Positions 33,952 through 43,816 of a stretch of DNA of 64,000 nucleotides are shown one piece after another. Position 1 is the stretch's first letter. The number at the start of each line of letters is the position of its first letter. The position numbers and the translations under genes were made by a program. Below the pieces are notes generated by a model. The model made no database searches. It was not told the DNA's origin and was given only the letters and a program-made list of their open reading frames with translations. The DNA is from Pararhodobacter zhoushanensis (GTDB lineage Bacteria > Pseudomonadota > Alphaproteobacteria > Rhodobacterales > Rhodobacteraceae), in contig NZ_REEZ01000015.1 in NCBI RefSeq assembly GCF_003990445.1, positions 45,015 to 109,014 of the forward strand. Reading direction: 5' to 3'.

Positions 33952-35143
33952 CGATGGTGGTCAGCCGCTGCTCTGGCCCTTCCCTGCAGCGCAAGAGATC
34001 AGCGAGGTGCTCGAATGGCGCACCGACGTGCTGCAGGCGCGCGCGGGCGAGCAGCGGATTGCGCTGAGGGCCTTGCCCCGCGAGATTATCACCGTCCGGC
34101 ATCGGCTGGATGCGCTGGGCATGGCGCGCGTCGCGGAACTGGCGCGGGCTGGGTTTGCCGGGGAATGCAACGTGCCTCTCTGGCACATGGCGGTGCAGCC
34201 GGTGGTGGATATGGATCAAGGGGCGACGGAGATCCTGCTCGACACCTCTGTGTCTGACTTCCGCGGCGGGGGTTTGGTGGCCGTGGCGTTGGATGGGGGC
34301 GAGGTGGTTCCGGTGGCGATCGACACGGTTCAGTCGGATCGGTTGATGCTGGCGGAGCCGTTGATTTTGCCGCTGGCGGGCCTGCCGCTGCCCGGCCTGT
34401 CGATCGCTGCAGGACGGATCACGGTTGCACCGATCCGCGCGGGCGTGCTGACCTCGGCGGTCGAGATTGCTCGCCGCCGGCAGGGAGACGGAACCGTAAC
34501 CGCGAGTTTCCTGCTGCGGGATGCGCCCGATCTGACCGCGCCGGTATTGCCGAGCTACCTCGGCCGCCCGGTGCAGACCGATCCGAGCCTTGTGCGGCGT
34601 CCGCTGACCGCCAGCCTGCGGCGCGCAGTCGAGTATGTCGACAACGGTTTTGGCCCCGTTGTGGTGGAGCCGCTCCGCGATGTCTTCGAGCGCGGTGAGG
34701 CCATCACGCTGAAGGCACAGGGCACGACGGCGCGCTGGGCGCTGCGCCGGTGGCTCTACAGTCTGCACGGCCGCCAGGCGAGTTTCTGGTTGCCGACTTG
34801 GGGCCACGAGTTGCAGCTTCGCGCCGCCATGACCTCGGGATCGGTCCTCATGCGCGTCGCACCGATCGCATCGGTCGCACCGGTTGCGCCGATCGCCTCG
34901 TATGTCGGGCGCAGGATAATGCTGGAGATGCCGGGGGGCCTGCGGTTTCGCTCGATCATCGCTGCGGCTGAAGACGGTGCCGAGCACAGGTTGACGCTCA
35001 GCTCGAACCTCGGCGAAGCGGTGCCGCATGGGACCAAAGTGCATTTCCTGACCTGCGTGCGGCTGGACGCGGATCGGGTGGAGATCCAGCATGGGGCGGT
35101 GGCCAGCGAGCTGACCTTGCCAATGGTCGAGGTGGGGGAGTGA
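33944..35143 (+). CDS. Phage tail protein downstream of the tape measure
   Basis: A 399-residue, beta-rich protein starting MPDDGGQPLLWPFPAAQEIS. Features include RTDVLQARAGEQRIALRALP near the N-terminus and YSLHGRQASFWLPTWGHELQ at about 270-290, with little low complexity. Its position after the tape measure suggests a distal-tail or baseplate hub component. It is the last phage gene before the IS-bearing insertion. Confidence 0.7.
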   Translation: MPDDGGQPLLWPFPAAQEISEVLEWRTDVLQARAGEQRIALRALPREIITVRHRLDALGMARVAELARAGFAGECNVPLWHMAVQPVVDMDQGATEILLDTSVSDFRGGGLVAVALDGGEVVPVAIDTVQSDRLMLAEPLILPLAGLPLPGLSIAAGRITVAPIRAGVLTSAVEIARRRQGDGTVTASFLLRDAPDLTAPVLPSYLGRPVQTDPSLVRRPLTASLRRAVEYVDNGFGPVVVEPLRDVFERGEAITLKAQGTTARWALRRWLYSLHGRQASFWLPTWGHELQLRAAMTSGSVLMRVAPIASVAPVAPIASYVGRRIMLEMPGGLRFRSIIAAAEDGAEHRLTLSSNLGEAVPHGTKVHFLTCVRLDADRVEIQHGAVASELTLPMVEVGE

Positions 35144-35595
35144 CGGCGGGTGCGGCACTGTCTGCAGCCACGACGCGGAAATGCCTGCGATGTTCTACGA
35201 GGGTTCGGGGCACAAAGGGCTGCATTTCCGGATCGGAACATTTCTGCCAGAGGTCTCGGACGCTAGGCTCAGGACTTCGGTAACGGGTCCGTCCCAGTCA
35301 AGCGGTTTTGCGCATGCGGGATGCGCCGCCGGACCGCGGTTTTCTCCTTTAAACAAGTGATCTGCTTCCCTGTTTGGCAGCCTTCGCCTGAGATCGACCC
35401 GGGTGCATGCTTCGGTCCGTGGTCGGCGCGATGGCCGCCAACATGATGCTGGTTCAATGCAATTCCGATGTGCCCATCTCATTGGCGTGCTCGATGCTAT
35501 CGGCATCAGTCCTGAGCACGGCATCACCGGAACCGCGTCCCGTGGGGACCTCGAAGGCCCGCGATCAGGCGGGCAGCAGTCTGGAATCTGTGTCT
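35144..35595. other. Gene-free stretch left of IS110
   Basis: 452 bp between the tail gene stop and the IS110 transposase stop. I see no gene or clear repeat. It may include the non-coding 3' flank of IS110 and leftover insertion DNA. Confidence 0.4.
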
Positions 35596-36627
35596 TCAGC
35601 TGGCATGAGGCGCCGGAACATCGACGCGGAAGTCCGTGTCATCTTTCCACATCCGGTGCAGTATCACGGCGATGCGCCGCGCCAGGGCAACCACCGCGCG
35701 CTTGGCGCCACGACGGCGCGCGAGTTTCGCTGCCCATGTTCGCAGCCAAGTCGCCCGCCCGCGATGCATCATGACGGTGGCAGCCTGACACAGCGCGCGC
35801 CGAAGGTTGACGTCGCCCGCCTTGGTGATCCCGCCCGAGATATCGCGCTCGCCCGACTGGTTGCGAGAGGGCGTCAGGCCGACCCACGGCCCGACCTTCT
35901 TCGAGGAGGTGAACCGGGCCGGGTCATCGACAGCGGATCGATAGGTCAGTGACACGACCGCGCCAATGCCGGGCATCGACATGAGGCGCAGACAGACGGG
36001 ATCCTCATGGGCGAGTTGGCGGACATGGCGTTCAAGGCCTGCCAGTTCCCGCCGCAGCGCGGAACGCGCGCGGAGCATGGGTTCGGTTGCAGCTTCCAGC
36101 ATCGGATTGCCCGCCGCCAGTTCGCGGATACGTTCTTCGAACCGGCCACGGGATATCGCGCCAACCTTGAGGCCGAAGTTCCGCAACAGCCCGCGCAGGG
36201 ACATTTCCAGCGTGATGAACCCTTGTTGCACGGCCTTACGAGCGCTGAGCACAGCGCGGACCTCTTGTGCAGACATCGATTTGCAATGAACCGGCCGGAA
36301 CCAGCCGAGGTGCAACAGACGCGCGATACCTTCAGCATCACGACGGTCCGTCTTGATCGGCATGGCTTTCAGAGCGCCCTTCACCTGCCGGGTTTCCATC
36401 AGCACGACAGGCTGTCCCGCCTCTGACAAACCGCGATGCAGCCACTGCGACAGGGGGCCAGCCTCAAGTCCGATGGCAGCAATCGCGCCATCCTGATCGC
36501 CGATCCAGCGCAACAATGCTTCGGGCTCACTGGCCACCTGCGCTTCCTTCACGATCTTCCCATGCTCGCTGATCACGCAGATCGCGGTCTTCTCCAGCGA
36601 CACATCCAGCCCGACAAACAGCTTCAT
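35596..36627 (-). mobile_element. IS110-family transposase gene
   Basis: A 343-residue DEDD-type transposase. The N-terminal RuvC-like domain has Asp8 (FVGLDVSLEKT), LEAGPLSQWL and KTDRRDAEGIARLL. The C-terminal transposase_20 domain has MSMPGIGAVVSLTYRSAVDD through KVGPWVGLTPSRNQSGERDI. The length is full and no stop interrupts it, so it may be active. The ATG at 36627 lies behind AAGGGAGGACTGCGG. IS110 elements lack long terminal repeats, and I could not fix their ends. Confidence 0.9.
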
Positions 36628-36739
36628 CCCGCAGTCCTCCCTTTGGATCTGATAGGGGTATGGCGCCAGCTTGCCCTCTATTTTGCAACGGTAACGGGCG
36701 GGTCGCGACGCAGGCCCCGTTACGGCATCTCGTTGTGGA

Positions 36740-37497
36740 TCATAGCCAGAACAGTACGATTGCGGCGAGGAGGATGGCAGAGAAGAAGGTCTGAGGACAG
36801 CGGTCGTATCGGGTGGCGACACGCCTCCAATCCTTCAACCGCCCGAACATGATCTCAATGCGGTTGCGCCGTTTGTCGCGCCTCTTGTCGTATTTGACCG
36901 CCGTCTTGCGAGACTTTCGGCCGGGGATGCAGACCTTTATCCCCTTGTCTTTCAATGCTTCTCTGAACCAATCGGCATCATAGCCCCGATCTCCCAGCAA
37001 CCACCCTGCCTTCGGCAGACTGCCCAGCAGCGCCGCCGCGCCGGTGTAATCACTGATCGGCCCGGCGGACATGAAGAACCTGATCGGGCGCCCCTTGGCA
37101 TCGGCAACGGCGTGCAACTTGGTGTTCATGCCGCCTTTGGTGCGCCCGATCTGGCGCCCGCGCCCCCCTTTTTCACCCCAAGGCTTGATGCCGTGCGGTG
37201 CGCCTTGAGATAGGTCGCGTCGATCATGATCGTCTTGTGCTCGGCGCTCTCGGCGGCCAGGCCGACCATGATCCTGGCGAAGACGCCATTGTCGCTCCAG
37301 CGTTTCCATCGGTTGTAAAGGGTCTTGGCGGGCCCGTATTCCTTCGGCGCGTCGCACCACCGCAACCCATTGCGATTGATGAAGATTATGCCGCTGAGGA
37401 CGCGACGATCATCGACGCGGGGCTTGCCATGGCTCTTGGGAAAGAACGGCTTCAGGCGCTCCATTTGGGCGTCCGTCAGCCAGTAAAGATTGCTCAT
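36740..37497 (-). mobile_element. IS5-family (IS427-like) transposase, two frames joined by -1 shift
   Basis: The first frame (37497 to 37126) encodes YWLTDAQMERLKPFFPK and the first catalytic Asp in MIDATYLKAH. The second frame, ending at 36740, contains GDRGYDADWFREAL (second Asp) and RRNRIEIMFGRLKDWRRVAT (Glu). Near 37162-37168 the minus strand has G-GGG-GGC in register for a -1 shift, which joins the frames. This is standard for the group, so the element is probably intact. Terminal repeats were not resolved. Confidence 0.88.
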
Positions 37498-37594
37498 CGA
37501 TCAGGTCTCCTTGCGGAGCCTGAATCACGCCAAACGCCTGAAATCAATGGGTCTGGAGCCTACCTTTATCCAACGCTTTTGACGGGATACACCT

Positions 37595-37895
37595 ATGACC
37601 ACGAGACGCGGTTTTTCGGTCAAGTTCAAAGCCACTGTAGCGCTCGCGGCGTTGCGTGAAGACAAGATGGTGCAAGTGCTTGCGCCAACCACAAGATCCA
37701 CCCAACGCAGGTGACGGCATAGAATTGGCAGGCGATTGACGGCCCAACGGGTTTTTTTCTGACAAGGCAAAAAAGGTAGAAGTCAAAGAACTCCATGCCA
37801 AGATCGCGAAGTTGCCGGTCGAAACTATTTTTTGTCACTAGAGCTGAAGTGATGTGCTCGTCTGAACGCAAAGCTATGATCCGCAAGGATCATAC
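37595..37895 (+). pseudogene. Remnant of IS3-family transposase (OrfA and start of OrfB)
   Basis: Starting at ATG 37595, TRRGFSVKFKATVALAALRE matches the OrfA helix-turn-helix of IS3-group elements. The reading shifts frame near 37680 (HKIHPTQVTA in another frame), meets a stop, then resumes as FSDKAKKVEVKELHAKIAKL. A stop and then SSERKAMIRKDH, like the OrfB start, follow before homology ends. At least two frameshifts and the loss of the catalytic part show it is dead. Confidence 0.75.
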
Positions 37896-38060
37896 GCAGG
37901 GACGATATCAACATGGTGCTGGATTGCTTCCGCTCGACTGGGCCCGAGCATAAACGGTCAGACCAACCCGAAGTCAGCCCTGAGAAGCGCAGAGTCGAAT
38001 TTTTCCGGGAACCTTCCAGCGCTGGAATGTTGTTGTTTCGTAAGCAAACCGGAGGTTACC

Positions 38061-38897
38061 ATGACATACAAACGCTTCACCTTGATGATCGTGGTCTCGA
38101 CCCTTGTGATGTTCGGACTCATGTATCTCAACACTTTTGCGGTCGAACACGTCTTTTTCAGCGAGACGAGGGCGTGGATGTCCGTCGTCATGGGCGCCGC
38201 TATGGCCTTCGTTATGTTGGCCTTCATGGCGTCGATGTACCCAAGTCGTACCATCAACATCGCAATTTTCACGGGCTCGGTCGTGGTCTTTGCAGGTGCT
38301 TTGTGGCTGGTGCGCAGTCAGGCTACCGTGAATGGTCTCAGTTACTTAAGGGCAATGATTCCGCATCACTCGATCGCCATAATGACCTCTGGGCGCGCGC
38401 ACATCGAAGATGCGCGCGTGCGGGCACTGGCCGATGGCATCATAGCCGCCCAGAACAAGGAGATCAGTGAGATGCGGGCAATGATCGCCGATCTTGAGTC
38501 AGGAAACATGGCAACCGACATCTATCGCGATCCGCCCCCGCGTGTCGGTGGCCTGCAGGACGCGCTGTCGAACACACTGCTGTCGACGCTCGACCCCGCG
38601 CCGCTGACCCAAGGTCAGGCCGAAGGTCTGCTGCCTGAGGGTGCGACCTGTGCGTTCCGGCGCACTCGCAGCGAAGAGCCTGTGCTCATTGCCGCGCGGG
38701 ACGGCTCCGTTGCGGTCACCTTGCTGAACGGTGTCCTGCTGACGCTTCCCGCGGTGGCCGACGGGCGCTACGGGGTCGAAGGCATCGAGATGAGCGTCGC
38801 AACCATAGACGCCCTGCGGTCGGACAGCGAGTTGACCTTCCGTCTCGATCCCGGCCCCGAGGCACGGTTTCGCGGCTTCTGGACGTGTGACGCTTGA
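38061..38897 (+). CDS. DUF305-containing membrane protein (cargo in prophage)
   Basis: A 278-residue protein. Three membrane helices (about 6-28, 38-60, 66-86) precede a DUF305-like segment AMIPHHSIAIMTSGRAHIED with His102-His103. A C-terminal soluble domain (about 150-278) is unrecognised and contains CAFRRTRSEEPVLIAARDG. DUF305 proteins are often encoded with copper resistance genes and carry conserved His pairs. It lies with IS elements inside the tail gene cluster, so it is acquired cargo. The ATG follows GGAGGTTACC. Confidence 0.8.
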   Translation: MTYKRFTLMIVVSTLVMFGLMYLNTFAVEHVFFSETRAWMSVVMGAAMAFVMLAFMASMYPSRTINIAIFTGSVVVFAGALWLVRSQATVNGLSYLRAMIPHHSIAIMTSGRAHIEDARVRALADGIIAAQNKEISEMRAMIADLESGNMATDIYRDPPPRVGGLQDALSNTLLSTLDPAPLTQGQAEGLLPEGATCAFRRTRSEEPVLIAARDGSVAVTLLNGVLLTLPAVADGRYGVEGIEMSVATIDALRSDSELTFRLDPGPEARFRGFWTCDA

Positions 38898-39128
38898 CGG
38901 CATTTTCGAGAGTGGCGACCTTCCGGCATGGGAAGTCTTCTGCCGGGAGAAGCATCGTCCCCAAACCCTTCGCCAGCAGCTGATCCGCCCAATGCCACCG
39001 GTCACAATGCTTTCGGCATATTGCGGTATTTCAAACGCTTGATCGGCAGATTGGCGGAAAATAATAAGATTTCATCACGGTTCGACTGACATCGAGCATT
39101 ATATCCCCGTGAACCCGTGAATCCCCCC
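38898..39128. other. Gene-free right edge of the IS-bearing insertion
   Basis: About 230 bp between the DUF305 gene and the next tail gene, with an AT-rich stretch at 39040-39080 that may promote the downstream tail genes. No ORF or clear repeat was seen. Confidence 0.35.
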
Positions 39129-39989
39129 ATGACCTACGCCCTCGCCGAATCCTCCACCGCCGATGGCCGCCCGTACTTTCTCTACCAATTCGCCGAAGGC
39201 GCCCAGATCTGGCGCTTCACCAGCCGGGCCGCCGTCTTGATCAGCACGGACGTGAGCGGGACACAGATCACCTGGGAGCCCACAGCCATCGCGCACGGCG
39301 ATGTCGTGCAAACGAGTGAGATCGAGCGCGGGCAGCTGGAACTGACCTGGTCACTGTCGCACCTGTTCGCGCGACGGTTCCTGGCACCGCTTGGAAACAC
39401 CCCGGTTACGCTGACCATCTTCCGAGGCCATGAGCAGGTGCTGGGCGAAACGGTTGCGCATTGGAAAGGCCGGGTGGTCGGCGCGTCGGTTGAGGGACAG
39501 CGGATCCTGCTGACCTGCGAAAGCGTGTTCAGCACGCTGCGCCGGGCGGGCGTGCGGGCGAAGTACCAGCGGCTCTGCCGGCATGCCCTCTACGGGCGCG
39601 GCTGCGGGTTGGACATCGCGGGGCATTGGCAGACCGGAACCGTACTGAGCGCGAGTGGTAGCACCGTGACCGTGACTGAGGCGGCGGAACGGCCAGACGG
39701 CTGGTACCGCGGCGGGGTGCTGCGCTTTGGCGCGCAACTGGGCTTCATCATCGACCATGTCGGGGCGCAACTGATACTGTCGCGACCGATCCCGGAAATC
39801 GCCGCGGCAGTGGCTGCACCAGGTCTCGACCCGGTCACCGGCGACCCACTGCCCGTACTCGTCGACATCGCTCCGGGTTGCGATCTGCGCGCGGCAACCT
39901 GTGCGGCCAAGTTCGGCAATCTGCTCAACTTCGGCGGATTTCCCGAGATCCCGGGCCGCAATCCCTTCGGCGGCGGCTCCATCCTCTGA
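39129..39989 (+). CDS. DUF2163/BR0599-family phage tail protein
   Basis: A 286-residue protein. The N-terminal part (LYQFAEGAQIWRFTSRAAV, EIERGQLELTWSLSHLF) and C-terminal part (YQRLCRHALYGRGCGLD and GCDLRAATCAAKFGNLLNFG) match the BR0599 family found in phages and gene transfer agents. The conserved Cys residues may coordinate a metal or cluster, as proposed for related tail-tip hub proteins. It sits just upstream of the large tail-tip protein. Confidence 0.88.
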   Translation: MTYALAESSTADGRPYFLYQFAEGAQIWRFTSRAAVLISTDVSGTQITWEPTAIAHGDVVQTSEIERGQLELTWSLSHLFARRFLAPLGNTPVTLTIFRGHEQVLGETVAHWKGRVVGASVEGQRILLTCESVFSTLRRAGVRAKYQRLCRHALYGRGCGLDIAGHWQTGTVLSASGSTVTVTEAAERPDGWYRGGVLRFGAQLGFIIDHVGAQLILSRPIPEIAAAVAAPGLDPVTGDPLPVLVDIAPGCDLRAATCAAKFGNLLNFGGFPEIPGRNPFGGGSIL

Positions 39990-40024
39990 CGCGCGCAGCG
40001 CATCCCGGCAAACGGCACACTCTC

Positions 40025-40273
40025 ATGGTCTGGACCTTCATCGCGCGGCTCGTTCTCGGGCTCGTGCTTTCCGCTATTTCCTATGCACTGAACCCCCGCC
40101 CCAAGACTGAGCAGCCGCAAGCGGCGGGGCTCGACGACTTCTCGCTGCCCACTGCCGAAGAAGGCCGACCGATCCCGGTCGTGTTCGGCACCGTGCTGAT
40201 CACCGGCCCCAATGTTGTCTGGGCCGGTGATCTGCTGGTCGACCCTATCAAGAAGAAAGGCGGCAAGAAGTGA
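40025..40273 (+). CDS. Small phage tail protein with N-terminal membrane helix
   Basis: An 82-residue protein. A hydrophobic helix (FIARLVLGLVLSAISYAL) is followed by PTAEEGRPIPVVFGTVLITG and a Lys-rich end. The GRPIPVVFGTV segment is typical of the start of tail assembly proteins of lambda gpI/J neighbours. Its stop overlaps the GTG start of the next gene by 4 bp. Function inferred from context. Confidence 0.65.
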   Translation: MVWTFIARLVLGLVLSAISYALNPRPKTEQPQAAGLDDFSLPTAEEGRPIPVVFGTVLITGPNVVWAGDLLVDPIKKKGGKK

Positions 40274-40581
40274 GGAGCTCAGATCAGACCAGCGCGCCCA
40301 CCCTCCGCGTGACGATCCAGGACCTGCGCGCCGCACGCTACTGCCTCGCCGGTGTGCGGCCATGGTTTCGCCGCCACGGGCTTGATTGGCAGGAATTTCT
40401 GGAGACCGGCATCGAGGCCGAGAGGCTCTGCGCCACAGGCGATGCACTGGTCGATCCGGTGATCGCGGTGGCCATGACGCGCGAGACGAAAGCGCTGGCC
40501 TTGGGACTGGCAGAGACACGCAAACCAGCACCGTCATTGGCCTCGGTTTCCGCAACCCTGGAGGCCGGCGATGGGCAGTAG
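40270..40581 (+). CDS. Small conserved phage tail-region protein
   Basis: A 103-residue protein with a GTG start overlapping the upstream stop. It contains VTIQDLRAARYCLAGVRPWF and a Trp/Phe-containing helix, matching small proteins that usually stand directly before the large tail protein in Rhodobacterales prophages. It overlaps the next gene by 11 bp. No function known. Confidence 0.65.
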   Translation: MRSSDQTSAPTLRVTIQDLRAARYCLAGVRPWFRRHGLDWQEFLETGIEAERLCATGDALVDPVIAVAMTRETKALALGLAETRKPAPSLASVSATLEAGDGQ

Positions 40582-43500
40582 CAAGTCCCAGACCGTCGGC
40601 TATCGGTATTCCCTGGGCGCGCATCTCGCCCTCTGCCACGGCCCGGTCGATGCCATCCGCGAGATTCTGGTCGATCGCCGAACCGCCTGGTCGGTGACGA
40701 CCGGCAGCGAGGCAAGCGGTGGCGGTGCCGCGGTGGAGAAACGCCTTGGCTTCGTCGCCGCCATGTCGGCCACCTCTGCGCCCTTCGGCGATGGCGATGC
40801 GACGATCATCTTTCCCGGCACGCTGGCAGGCGTGCGCGTTGGACAGTCGTATCGTTTGCAACTTGCAAATGGCACCAGCGAGACGATCACCCTGCACAGC
40901 GTGGCATTCGATGCGACGACAGAGACGACGTCCTGGTCCGTGCTGCCCGCCACCCTAGCCTTCCCCGCGCAATCGGTCGAAACCCGGCTCGCGGCAAACC
41001 CCGCCAGCAACGCGGGCGCAGGTGGCGGGCGCATCCGCATCGACGCGCCCGAGCTCTTTGGCGGCGAAACCCGCGAGGGCGGCATCGTCGGAGACATCGA
41101 TGTGCTGATGGGCGCCCCCAACCAGGGACCGAACGACTATCTCACCGCACAACAGGGCGCGGATGTCCCCGCCTATCGCGGGCTCTGCAGTCTCGTCCTG
41201 CGGCAGGTCTATCTCGGCATCAACCCCTACCTGAAGCCCTGGGCGATCCGCGTGACCCGCGTTCTGGCGGGTGAAGCGGGTGCCCAGCAATGGTACCCCG
41301 AGAAGGCCGCCATCGTTCCGGAGGCCAGCATCTCGGATGCTGCGATCTACATCGCGCTCGACACCTCGGGCTCGATGTCAGGCACGCGCATGGCCGCGCA
41401 AAAGGCCGGCGTCGCCGCGTTGATCCGCGAGATCGGGGCCAGCGTCGATCCCGACCGGCCCAACGACATCCGCATCGTGCTCTGGAACGAGGCCGTGGCC
41501 GGAGGGATCGAGCACCGCGATGTGACGGCCGACGATTATTCGACGCTCAACACCTGGCTGCTGGCGCTGCCGATCGCCAGTTTTGGCGGCACAAGGTTTG
41601 ATACTGCCTTTGCCGAAGCCGCGGGTTTCTTCGCCGGCAGCGGTTCCAAGCGGCGGATCGCGATCTTCGTCACCGACGGGTTTCCAGAACCCGCCTCCTC
41701 GGTCGATGCTGCGGAGGCGATGATCGCCACCCTGCCCCCGACCGATATCTTTGGCTTCAACATCGCACTTTCGGACACGAGCTGGACCGCGCGCATCGAT
41801 AACACCCTCGTCGATGGCGTGCCGATAATCCCGCCCGGTGACGCCCAGGCGCTGGTTGCCTCCCTGCGCGGGGCCTTTGGCTCCGGGCCGGACATGAACC
41901 CTGCCCATATCATCCGCGAGTGCCTGACCAACCGCGATTGGGGGCTGGGCTATCCGGCGGTGGAGATCGGCGAGAGTTTTACCACTGCCGCCGATACCCT
42001 CTATGCCGAGAGCTTCGGGCTCTCGCTGATCTGGCAGCAGGACAGCTCACTCGAGGAATTCATCGCCAGCGTCCTCGATCATATCGATGCCACGCTGTTC
42101 ATTGACCGGCGCACCGGGCTTTGGGAACTCAAGCTGATCCGGGCCGACTACACCGCCGCAACGCTGCCCCTCTTTGATGAGACCAACGTCGTTGATTGGG
42201 GCCGGTTGGGGCGCCGGGCTCCCACCGATTTGCTCAACAGCGTGACGGTGCGCTTCACCGATGCCAGCACCGATGAGACCGGAGCGGTCAGCGTGACCGA
42301 TACGGCCCGGGTACAGGCGATGGGCGAGGTGGTTGCTACGACGCTCGACTATCCAGGCATCCGCCATCAGAGCCTGGCGCTGCGGGTGGCGGAACGGGAC
42401 CTGCGCGCCTTGTCCGCCCCGCTCCTGAGTGGCGAGATCGTCGTGAACCGCGAAGGGTCAAACCTCGGCCCCGGTGATGTAATCCGGCTGCGCTCGGAGC
42501 GTCTCGGGCTCGATGACGTGGTCATGCGCCTCACGGAGATCGGCCAGGGGGATGGGCGCGACAATGGCATCCGGCTCAAGATTGCAGAGGATGTCTTCGC
42601 GCTGGGCGCCACCGCCGTTGCCGGAGGAACCCTGCCACACCGCCCGGGCATCACCACCCCGCCGCGGGCGCTCGCACATCGCATGGTCGAGGAAGCCCCT
42701 TACTGGTTGTTGGTGCGTGAGCTCGGGCATTCCGACGCCGACCGTCTTCTGGCCGAGGATCCCGATGCCGGAGCGCTGGTCGCTGCCGGCGAGCGACCGA
42801 GTGCCGACGCGCTGGCTGCTCAGCTCTGGATCGATCCTGGCACCGGTCCTGAGCTGGAGGGCGTGGTCGCCTTTGCACCAACCGCGATATTGGATGCTGA
42901 TCTGTCGGACAATCCGGAGGACAGGACTCTCGCCGTCACGGGCTGGCGCGACGTGACTGGGGTTGGGATTGGTACGCTGGCCAGCATCGACGGCGAGCTC
43001 GTGCGCATCGACGGAATTACGCAAGCCACCATAACCGTCGGCCGGGGGTGCCTTGATACCGTGCCGCGCGCGCATGCGGCCGGCACGCCGATCGTGTTCT
43101 TCGACGAATCCGCGCGGATCACAGAAACTTCCTGGGCCGCGGGCGAGACCTTGGCGATGCGGCTTTTGCCCGAGACCGGGCGTGGCACGCTGGCTTACGC
43201 ACTGGCGCCGGAAGATACAGTGACACTGAACCGCCGTGCCATCCGGCCGCTGCCGCCCGGTCGGGTGCAGGGCAATGGCAGCAATGTGCCGGACGCGGGC
43301 GCTCTGATCGCTGGCGATCTGGCGCTGACCTGGGCGCATCGGGACCGGCTCACGCAAACGAGCCCGGTGATCATCGATCACACCGCGGCCTCGATCGGGC
43401 CGGAGCCGGGCGTCTCCTATGTCATCGAGGTTCGCTGGATCGACCCGGACACGAATGCGCCCATCCTGCCCGCGGGCGTCGTCATTGACGCAGGGGCCAG

Positions 43501-43699
43501 CACCAGCTGGACCCTTTCCTCCGAAGATATTCCCGAGGGCTCCGCACCGGAGCGCACGGCTGAGATCGCGGTCGCGGTCAGGGCGCGCCGGCTCAATGGG
43601 GGCGCTTGGCTCACCGATCGCGAGGCGCGATGGTTTCGCCTGACCGCACCTTTTGCCGCCGGCTGGGATCGCGGCTGGGGATTTCTCTGGGGCAGCTGA
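40571..43699 (+). CDS. Large tail-tip protein with embedded vWA domain
   Basis: A 1042-residue protein. The flanking parts belong to a phage tail (host specificity-like) family. They include SLEEFIASVLDHIDATLFID, TDLLNSVTVRFTDAS and LVNREG-like segments after about residue 490. Inserted at about 255-435 is a von Willebrand A domain with a complete MIDAS set: DTSGSMSG (Asp264, Ser266, Ser268), Thr341 (FGGTRFD) and Asp369 (VTDGFPEP). It probably forms the receptor-contacting tip, and the vWA domain could give metal-dependent adhesion. The C-terminal part is fibronectin-like beta structure. No frameshift. Confidence 0.85.
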   Translation: MGSSKSQTVGYRYSLGAHLALCHGPVDAIREILVDRRTAWSVTTGSEASGGGAAVEKRLGFVAAMSATSAPFGDGDATIIFPGTLAGVRVGQSYRLQLANGTSETITLHSVAFDATTETTSWSVLPATLAFPAQSVETRLAANPASNAGAGGGRIRIDAPELFGGETREGGIVGDIDVLMGAPNQGPNDYLTAQQGADVPAYRGLCSLVLRQVYLGINPYLKPWAIRVTRVLAGEAGAQQWYPEKAAIVPEASISDAAIYIALDTSGSMSGTRMAAQKAGVAALIREIGASVDPDRPNDIRIVLWNEAVAGGIEHRDVTADDYSTLNTWLLALPIASFGGTRFDTAFAEAAGFFAGSGSKRRIAIFVTDGFPEPASSVDAAEAMIATLPPTDIFGFNIALSDTSWTARIDNTLVDGVPIIPPGDAQALVASLRGAFGSGPDMNPAHIIRECLTNRDWGLGYPAVEIGESFTTAADTLYAESFGLSLIWQQDSSLEEFIASVLDHIDATLFIDRRTGLWELKLIRADYTAATLPLFDETNVVDWGRLGRRAPTDLLNSVTVRFTDASTDETGAVSVTDTARVQAMGEVVATTLDYPGIRHQSLALRVAERDLRALSAPLLSGEIVVNREGSNLGPGDVIRLRSERLGLDDVVMRLTEIGQGDGRDNGIRLKIAEDVFALGATAVAGGTLPHRPGITTPPRALAHRMVEEAPYWLLVRELGHSDADRLLAEDPDAGALVAAGERPSADALAAQLWIDPGTGPELEGVVAFAPTAILDADLSDNPEDRTLAVTGWRDVTGVGIGTLASIDGELVRIDGITQATITVGRGCLDTVPRAHAAGTPIVFFDESARITETSWAAGETLAMRLLPETGRGTLAYALAPEDTVTLNRRAIRPLPPGRVQGNGSNVPDAGALIAGDLALTWAHRDRLTQTSPVIIDHTAASIGPEPGVSYVIEVRWIDPDTNAPILPAGVVIDAGASTSWTLSSEDIPEGSAPERTAEIAVAVRARRLNGGAWLTDREARWFRLTAPFAAGWDRGWGFLWGS

Positions 43700-43816
43700 T
43701 CGCGGCAATCACCGTGAACGCCAGGGCCGACGCGGCCACTTCGGTCGGCGCGGCCAGCGCGGCCGACGCCAGAACCACCGCCCAGACCACAATGACGACC
43801 AAGCACGAGGATACGC

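Noticed and set aside
33941-35158. Minus-strand open frame (405 codons) under the tail gene
   Set aside because: Mirror of a supported tail gene with biased composition (His/Arg/Gln) and no motif.
39590-40897. Minus-strand open frame (435 codons) across several tail genes
   Set aside because: Crosses three supported genes on the other strand and shows no protein features.
42458-43708. Minus-strand open frame (416 codons) under the vWA tail protein
   Set aside because: Antisense shadow with Arg/Pro/Gly bias, no recognisable domain.
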